Both the position numbers and the translations under genes were made by a program. Positions 41,551 to 47,488 of a DNA stretch of 47,488 nt are shown here, one piece after another. Below the pieces are notes generated by a model. That model ran no database searches. It was not told the DNA's origin and saw only the letters and a list, made by a program, of their open reading frames with translations. Numbering within the stretch: the first letter of the stretch is position 1; the number at the start of each line of letters is the position of its first letter. Source of the DNA: a bacterium (GTDB taxonomy: Bacteria; Bacteroidota; Ignavibacteria; Ignavibacteriales; Melioribacteraceae); the NCBI GenBank assembly GCA_027398005.1, contig DAHYUM010000002.1:1-47488 (forward strand), in the 5' to 3' direction.

Positions 41551-43554
41551 ATGAACCTTACACAGACCGAAATTGAACAGCTAGGTATTAATACTATTAG
41601 AACTCTTGCAATAGATGCAATCCAGAAGGCAAATTCCGGGCATCCGGGCATGCCTATGGGATGCGCTCCCATTGCCTACCTCCTTTATACTAAAATTATG
41701 AAACATAACCCGTCCAACCCTAAATGGTTCAACAGGGATAGGTTTGTGCTTTCCGCCGGACACGGAAGCATGCTTCTATACAGCATTTTGCATCTGACAG
41801 GATACGGTATATCGCTTGATGATATAAAAAATTTCCGCCAGTGGGGAAGCATTACCCCAGGGCACCCCGAATTCGGCATGACTCCGGGTGTGGAAACAAC
41901 AACGGGACCTCTGGGGCAGGGTTTTGCCAATGCAGTAGGCATGGCCGCCGCTCAGAAATATCTTCAGGCTAAGTTCAATAAAGAAAATTATGAACTGATA
42001 AATAATAAGATTTATGTTATTGCAGGGGACGGATGCCTTATGGAGGGCATTTCGCACGAGGCCGCTTCCTTTGCAGGCCATAATAAGCTCGATTCTATTA
42101 TCGTTTTTTACGATAACAATAAAATAACCATAGACGGAAGCACTTCGCTTGCGTGTTCCGACGATGTGCAGAAAAGGTTCGAATCGTACGGATGGTACGC
42201 CCAGAAAGTTGAGGATGTAAACAATCTTGCCGAACTTGAAAAGGCCGTTAAAAACGCGCAGTCGTCTAAAGGTAAACCCTCAATTATTATTACCAGTACC
42301 CATATCGGTTTCGGTTCGCCTAACAAGCAGGATAAGGAATCGGCGCACGGCTCGCCGCTGGGTGAAGAGGAAGTTAAGCTTACCAAAAGAAATTTAGGCT
42401 GGGATGAAAACGCACAGTTTTATATTCCCGAAGAAGTAAGTAAAATGTTCGCCAGCATGCGTATTAAGTTCGAAAATTATGAAGCGCAGTGGAATAAATT
42501 ATTCGAGAAATATTCTGCCGAATATCCTGCCGAAGCGGAATTGTTCGGTAATATTACATCGGGCAACTTCGGCACGGAATGGAAGAATAAAATGCCAAAG
42601 TTCGAAGACCTGTCAAAAAAACTTGCAACACGCGCTGCTTCGGGTAAAGTAATTAATTCAATTGCTCCTGCAATGGTATCTTTATTCGGAGGTTCTGCCG
42701 ACCTGGCTCCTTCAAACAATACCAAGATCGATGGCGAACCCTCATTTTCCCCCGAAAATTACGGAGGCAGAAATCTCCATTTCGGCATTAGGGAACACGC
42801 TATGGGGGCCATGATGAACGGAATGTATATGTACGGGGGAATAATTCCGTACGGCGGCACATTCCTCGTCTTCTCCGATTATATGCGCCATTCGCTCCGT
42901 ATTGCATCCCTAAGCCATTTAAAAGTTGTTTATGTGTTCACACACGATAGTATCGGTTTGGGCGAAGACGGCCCTACACACCAGCCGGTTGAACATGTCG
43001 CATCTCTCAGGTCAATTCCGAATATGACTGTTATACGTCCCGCGGATGCCAATGAGACCGCATACGCATGGCAGGCGGCGCTCGAAAATAACGGGCCTAC
43101 ATCGTTAATCCTTTCACGACAGGCTCTTCCGGTGTACGACCGTTCGAAACTGGCTCCGGCGGAAGGGGTACTTAAGGGGGGGTATGTAATGAAAGATTCC
43201 GCCGCCGCACCACAGATAATTTTAATGGCTACCGGCTCCGAAATTGAACTTGCTTTGGAAGCCGCTGAAAAACTGGAAAGCGAAAATATTCCGGTTAGGG
43301 TTGTAAACCTTGCAAGCTGGGAATTATTTGAAAAACAGTCTGAAGAATACAAAAACTCGGTACTGCCCAGGGAAATTAAGGCTAAACTTTCAATTGAAGC
43401 AGGCGTAAAATTAGGATGGAAAGAATATACCGGTACTTACGGCGATTCGATAAGCATTGAAAAATACGGAGCTTCGGCCCCCGATAAAGTGCTCTTCGAA
43501 AAATACGGCTTTACTGTTGATAATGTGGTGCAAAAGGCAAAAAGCCTTCTCTAA
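41551..43554 (+). CDS. tkt: Transketolase
   Basis: DAIQKANSGHPGMPMGCAPIAYLLYTKIMKHNP; GDGCLMEGISHEAASFAGH; EDGPTHQPVEH. Confidence 0.96.
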   Translation: MNLTQTEIEQLGINTIRTLAIDAIQKANSGHPGMPMGCAPIAYLLYTKIMKHNPSNPKWFNRDRFVLSAGHGSMLLYSILHLTGYGISLDDIKNFRQWGSITPGHPEFGMTPGVETTTGPLGQGFANAVGMAAAQKYLQAKFNKENYELINNKIYVIAGDGCLMEGISHEAASFAGHNKLDSIIVFYDNNKITIDGSTSLACSDDVQKRFESYGWYAQKVEDVNNLAELEKAVKNAQSSKGKPSIIITSTHIGFGSPNKQDKESAHGSPLGEEEVKLTKRNLGWDENAQFYIPEEVSKMFASMRIKFENYEAQWNKLFEKYSAEYPAEAELFGNITSGNFGTEWKNKMPKFEDLSKKLATRAASGKVINSIAPAMVSLFGGSADLAPSNNTKIDGEPSFSPENYGGRNLHFGIREHAMGAMMNGMYMYGGIIPYGGTFLVFSDYMRHSLRIASLSHLKVVYVFTHDSIGLGEDGPTHQPVEHVASLRSIPNMTVIRPADANETAYAWQAALENNGPTSLILSRQALPVYDRSKLAPAEGVLKGGYVMKDSAAAPQIILMATGSEIELALEAAEKLESENIPVRVVNLASWELFEKQSEEYKNSVLPREIKAKLSIEAGVKLGWKEYTGTYGDSISIEKYGASAPDKVLFEKYGFTVDNVVQKAKSLL

Positions 43555-43602
43555 TTTCCGGTAGTAAAGTGTAAAGAAAATTGGAATAATAAGGTATAAA
43601 TT

Positions 43603-43633
43603 AATAGTCCCGCATGGCGGGACTATTTTTTTT
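43603..43633 (+). terminator. Intrinsic terminator after transketolase, at convergent junction
   Basis: AATAGTCCCGC-ATG-GCGGGACTATT 11-bp stem followed by T-tract. Confidence 0.9.
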
Positions 43634-43634
43634 A

Positions 43635-45722
43635 TCACTCAATAATCAATTCGTCTGTAAATATCCATGCTTTGCCGCCAGCCCCTTCGTGCCATGGCGG
43701 GCATTTACCAATGCTTTTGGCTGTTATACGTATTTTTTTTACATTCTTATTCTTCATATCAAAAGTATAAGTTTTTTTGAAAGGTCCGCTTTGCCTGTCA
43801 GGTATATTATTCCTGATAGTCTTAACCTTTTCGAAATTAGTCCCGTCGTACGAAGCATAGAGTGTAATGTACCTTGGCATGAAAATCCAGCTTTCGGTTG
43901 CCTGCAGAAAACCAATTTTAATTTCGCTTACCGGGTTTACCGTAGAGGTATCCATTTCAAGAATAAAATCTTTTTCCTGAACTCCCAGCCACCCCTTAAA
44001 AGGCACATTGTATAATTCCCCTTCGGGGTAAACCATTCCGTCGGTAATATTACCATTATACTTAGGGGCAGGGGCATTAGCAAGTGTATAGGCCAATCCA
44101 ATCCCCTTATGGCTAATTTTGAAGGTCTGTTTGGGAAGATATTTTTTATAATCCACATCGTCATATTTTTTCTGAAGCGAGTAGAGCTTTTTCTTAAGGT
44201 TTTCAGTAATGGATTTATATTCGGCATTGCCGTAAACATTATTCAGCTCGTCAGGGTCTTTTTCAAGGTCGTATAATTCCCATGCGTCTATATTGTAATA
44301 AAAATGAATCAGTTTATATTTTTTCGTTCTTATACCGTAATGTCTCTTAACCATATGCACAGCGGGGAATTCGAAATAATGATAATAAATTGCGTCTCTG
44401 GTTTTAGCAAAGATGTTCTGTTCAAGCACAGGGCGCAGCGAGCTGCCCTGCATTTCTTTCGGGGCGTTTACGCCCGCGTAATCAAGAAATGTGGGGGCAA
44501 AATCGAGGTTCATAACCATATTCTCATTATCGGTATGCGGTTTAATTACTCCGGGCAGTCTCATCAAAAGGGGCATTCTAAGTGACTGCTCGTACATAAA
44601 TCTCTTATCGAACCAGCCGTGTTCGCCCAGATAGAAACCCTGGTCCGATGTGTAAATAACAAGGGTATTATTAGCCAGGTTATTTTCATCAAGGTAATTT
44701 AGAACTTTGCCTACGTTTTCATCCACCGAAACAACGCACCTTAGGTAATCTTTCATATACTGCTGGTATTTCCATTTATCAAGGTCGGCGCCTTTAAGTT
44801 TAAGCGCCCTGTATTCCTCGCTTCTCTTTTTGTAAACCTTATCCCACTCTTTTCTTTCATCTTCCGTCATGCGGGCATAAATGCCTTCCCAGTAATCCCC
44901 CATAATCCTTTCTCTTGTCGGGTCTGTAACTTCATCTTTCTTAAGGTCAACCTTAAGGTCGTAATCCATAGACATATTGCGCGAAACCGACATCTCGCTT
45001 TCGGGCGCGGCAAGCGAACGGGTTTTATAATCGTCGAAATAGGTTGAGGGAATGGGGAACTCCTTGTCCTCGAAAAGGGAAATATATTTAAGGCTGGGCA
45101 GCCAGTTGCGGTGCGGCGCTTTATTGTGCATAAGAAGGCAGAACGGCTTTGAATTATCCCTTTCCTTAAGCCAGCCTATGCTTTTATCGGCAATAAGATC
45201 GGTTACATATCCGTTTATCTTAATTCTGTTCCCCATTTCAATAAAATCGGGATTATAATAATCCCCCTGCCCGGGCAGAATGCTCCAGAAATTAAATCCG
45301 GTAGGATCGCTTTTAAGATGCCATTTACCAATTACCGCAGTCTGATACCCGTTTTTCTGAAGGATCTTGGGGAATGTAACCTGCTGTCCGTCGAACGATG
45401 ATGTGTTGTCTATAAATCCGTTTTTGTGACTGTATTTGCCTGTAAGAAGAACCGCGCGGCTTGGCCCGCATATCGAATTAGTACAGAAACTGTTAATGAA
45501 ACGGCATCCCTCGCGGGCAATGCGGTCTATATTGGGGGTGTTTATTAATTTATTATCGTAACAGCTAATTGCCTGGTATGCGTGGTCATCGGACATAATA
45601 AAGAGTATATTGTATTTATGTTTGGCCGCGGCGTCAATAAAGTTTGCCGGCAAAGCCAAACCTGCCGCGCCAAGCGCCACGGTCTTAATAAAATCCCTTC
45701 TGCTGTAATCGCTGCCGCTCAT
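43635..45722 (-). CDS. Tat-exported type I sulfatase (formylglycine Cys type) with C-terminal beta-sandwich-like extension
   Basis: SRRDFIKTVALGAAGLALP Tat signal; NILFIMSDDHAYQAISCYDN; NSICGPSRAVLLTGKYSHKNG FGly motif (C-x-P-S-R). Confidence 0.95.
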   Translation of the reverse strand: MSGSDYSRRDFIKTVALGAAGLALPANFIDAAAKHKYNILFIMSDDHAYQAISCYDNKLINTPNIDRIAREGCRFINSFCTNSICGPSRAVLLTGKYSHKNGFIDNTSSFDGQQVTFPKILQKNGYQTAVIGKWHLKSDPTGFNFWSILPGQGDYYNPDFIEMGNRIKINGYVTDLIADKSIGWLKERDNSKPFCLLMHNKAPHRNWLPSLKYISLFEDKEFPIPSTYFDDYKTRSLAAPESEMSVSRNMSMDYDLKVDLKKDEVTDPTRERIMGDYWEGIYARMTEDERKEWDKVYKKRSEEYRALKLKGADLDKWKYQQYMKDYLRCVVSVDENVGKVLNYLDENNLANNTLVIYTSDQGFYLGEHGWFDKRFMYEQSLRMPLLMRLPGVIKPHTDNENMVMNLDFAPTFLDYAGVNAPKEMQGSSLRPVLEQNIFAKTRDAIYYHYFEFPAVHMVKRHYGIRTKKYKLIHFYYNIDAWELYDLEKDPDELNNVYGNAEYKSITENLKKKLYSLQKKYDDVDYKKYLPKQTFKISHKGIGLAYTLANAPAPKYNGNITDGMVYPEGELYNVPFKGWLGVQEKDFILEMDTSTVNPVSEIKIGFLQATESWIFMPRYITLYASYDGTNFEKVKTIRNNIPDRQSGPFKKTYTFDMKNKNVKKIRITAKSIGKCPPWHEGAGGKAWIFTDELIIE

Positions 45723-45745
45723 TAAAATTTCCCCCTGTTTAATTA

Positions 45746-47488
45746 TTAGTTTAGTTTTAATCCTTCTGCCGCATCTAATTTAATTTCTTTTAACTCCATT
45801 TTCTCTGTGGAAATATTTTTCCCCATAATATTCCCGATGTAGCTGTTGCCATTAATATTTACATTAAGGCATCCTTCAAAAGAGAATGTGAATTTCCTCA
45901 GGTGGAACGGAGTAAAATCGGTGCTTCTTATTAATTTGTTGTTAAAAAACTTCAATCCGTCAACCGATTTGGCGTAAAGCACCGGATAGTCGAATGGATG
46001 GAATTCGTTCCCTTCTATTGTAATATTTTTATGGTAGGGTCTAAGCGGATTTAATTCCGGAATTTCGGGGTATATACTTATTATCCCTTCGCAGAACTGG
46101 TACATTGAAGTAAGGCATGGCGAAAGGAATTTATTGTTTTTAATTGTTACATCCTTAACAGCGCCGGTTTCGTACCAGTAGTTGGCGTCCCCCGCAATAA
46201 GAATAGCCGAGCCGCTCGATTCGAAATTATTATTTTGAATAATTACCTTTCCCGGAGTCGATACCAGAATGCCGCGTGCCCTGCAGCTCTTGAAATCGGA
46301 ATTTTGTATAGTCACATCGGGGGTCCAGCTCAGGTTTTCAAGCGCAAACCCCTCTTTTATATCCTCCGGCACCCTATTTTCAAATTCAACCTCAAATTCC
46401 TCGGGGGATAGGGGAGTGAACGATTTTAAAGTGCCTAATGCAATAGTTTCCATTGGTTTGTTATCTATAAAGCCTATTACATCCCCTTTGACCCCCCAAT
46501 CCAACCCTACACTCTGATTGTGCATAAAACGGCATTTAAGTTTAGAGGGACTAATAATCTTAATAATTTTAACGCTTGTGCCGTGAATATTAATAGGGTC
46601 ATCCATCAATGCGGCAAACTGGCAGCTATCCACAAGTATTTTGCCTTTGCAGTTGGAGAAGTGGAAACCGTCGTCGTGCCCGCTTAGATAACGCCCCCTT
46701 GCGTAATTGGGTACCACTTTAACATTTATGAAAGAGAGGTCTTCGCTGTGCTGCGAAAGTATGCCCAGGCCTGCCGTATGGAAAACATCTACACTTTCAA
46801 TATTCACATTCCTGCTTTTATAAATGAAGATGCCCGAGTGGTCCCTGTTGCTGTGGCGTAATACCAGAAAATTTCCGATTTCCGGTTTGCGGTACATTTT
46901 TTTATGAATTCTTACGACACCGTCCGAAAGTTCTTCAGCCGTGTATTTATCCCAGCCGCCGCCGGTGCATCCGTTATCGCCTGTCTGCGGGGCAATAAGC
47001 CTTGTGTTCCTGTCGAATTCCATTGCCGAGCCGTTGAAACGGCTTTTCCATCCTTCCCCTACAAAAACCAGCTTACCATTTTCAAATATATAGGGGGATT
47101 CATATTTATTTATTTTCAAATCGATATAGTCATCGGTTACGTTAAGAATTTCCCCCTGCGCCGTAAGAAGGATATCCCAGTCGATGCTTAGATTCCTGAT
47201 TGTAATATTGCTTGAGTTATCAATTGTAAATGGCTGTTCCCGGTCGTGAAAAATAAATTGCGAGCCTTCTCCGTTAATAGTTAAATTATCCATCTTCTCA
47301 ATCAAAATTGGGCACCGGCGTGGGTTGGTAACATCGGTATTCGATTCGTAATAGACTTTTTCATCCGCCCACTGGGGCCAGAAATCGTACCGCCCCCTGG
47401 GGAAAAAGAGGAGAGGATTTTTAAGGTTCCGGCATTCTTTTAACGCCTCTTTAACGGCGGCTACGGCGTTGCGGCGGCTGTTGGGCAT
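45746..47488 (-). CDS. GH110-like alpha-1,3-galactosidase, right-handed parallel beta-helix; likely truncated at N-terminus by window edge
   Basis: SRRNAVAAVKEALKECRNLKNPLLFFPRGRYDFWPQ; LSGHDDGFHFSNCKGKILVDSCQFAALMDDPINIHGTSVKI; RARGILVSTPGKVIIQNNNFESSGSAILIAGDANYWYETGAVKDV. Confidence 0.85.
   Translation of the reverse strand: MPNSRRNAVAAVKEALKECRNLKNPLLFFPRGRYDFWPQWADEKVYYESNTDVTNPRRCPILIEKMDNLTINGEGSQFIFHDREQPFTIDNSSNITIRNLSIDWDILLTAQGEILNVTDDYIDLKINKYESPYIFENGKLVFVGEGWKSRFNGSAMEFDRNTRLIAPQTGDNGCTGGGWDKYTAEELSDGVVRIHKKMYRKPEIGNFLVLRHSNRDHSGIFIYKSRNVNIESVDVFHTAGLGILSQHSEDLSFINVKVVPNYARGRYLSGHDDGFHFSNCKGKILVDSCQFAALMDDPINIHGTSVKIIKIISPSKLKCRFMHNQSVGLDWGVKGDVIGFIDNKPMETIALGTLKSFTPLSPEEFEVEFENRVPEDIKEGFALENLSWTPDVTIQNSDFKSCRARGILVSTPGKVIIQNNNFESSGSAILIAGDANYWYETGAVKDVTIKNNKFLSPCLTSMYQFCEGIISIYPEIPELNPLRPYHKNITIEGNEFHPFDYPVLYAKSVDGLKFFNNKLIRSTDFTPFHLRKFTFSFEGCLNVNINGNSYIGNIMGKNISTEKMELKEIKLDAAEGLKLN

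Overview
The window is the core translation/transcription supercluster of a bacterium that is probably in the Ignavibacteria/Bacteroidota-Chlorobiota lineage (inferred from protein character, including a short RpoD lacking region 1.1; not tested). Order: a truncated membrane protein, then tRNA-Tyr, -Gly, -Thr, rpmG, tRNA-Trp, secE, nusG, rplKAJL, rpoBC, rpsL, rpsG, fusA, tuf, the S10, spc and alpha ribosomal protein operons (with a tRNA-Gln between rplR and rpsE), secY, map, infA, rpmJ, rpsMKD, rpoA and rplQ. Next come engB, a GAF/degenerate-GGDEF membrane protein, phosphopentomutase (deoB), two tandem EutN/CcmL-type bacterial microcompartment vertex proteins apparently co-transcribed with rpoD, an NlpC/P60 lipoprotein, fumC, a tandem CDGSH protein, a tandem SH3-like protein, a CoA-binding protein, an orphan multi-TM protein with a small partner, and transketolase. 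The window ends with a minus-strand sulfatase plus GH110-like alpha-galactosidase pair. Most of the window is conventional. The most noteworthy points are the hexamer-less BMC vertex gene pair between deoB and rpoD, the tRNA-Gln inside the spc operon, several strong hairpins or palindromes at operon junctions, an engB start codon directly after the rplQ terminator, and the sulfatase/GH110 pair. All homology statements come from reading motifs by eye; no database search was run.
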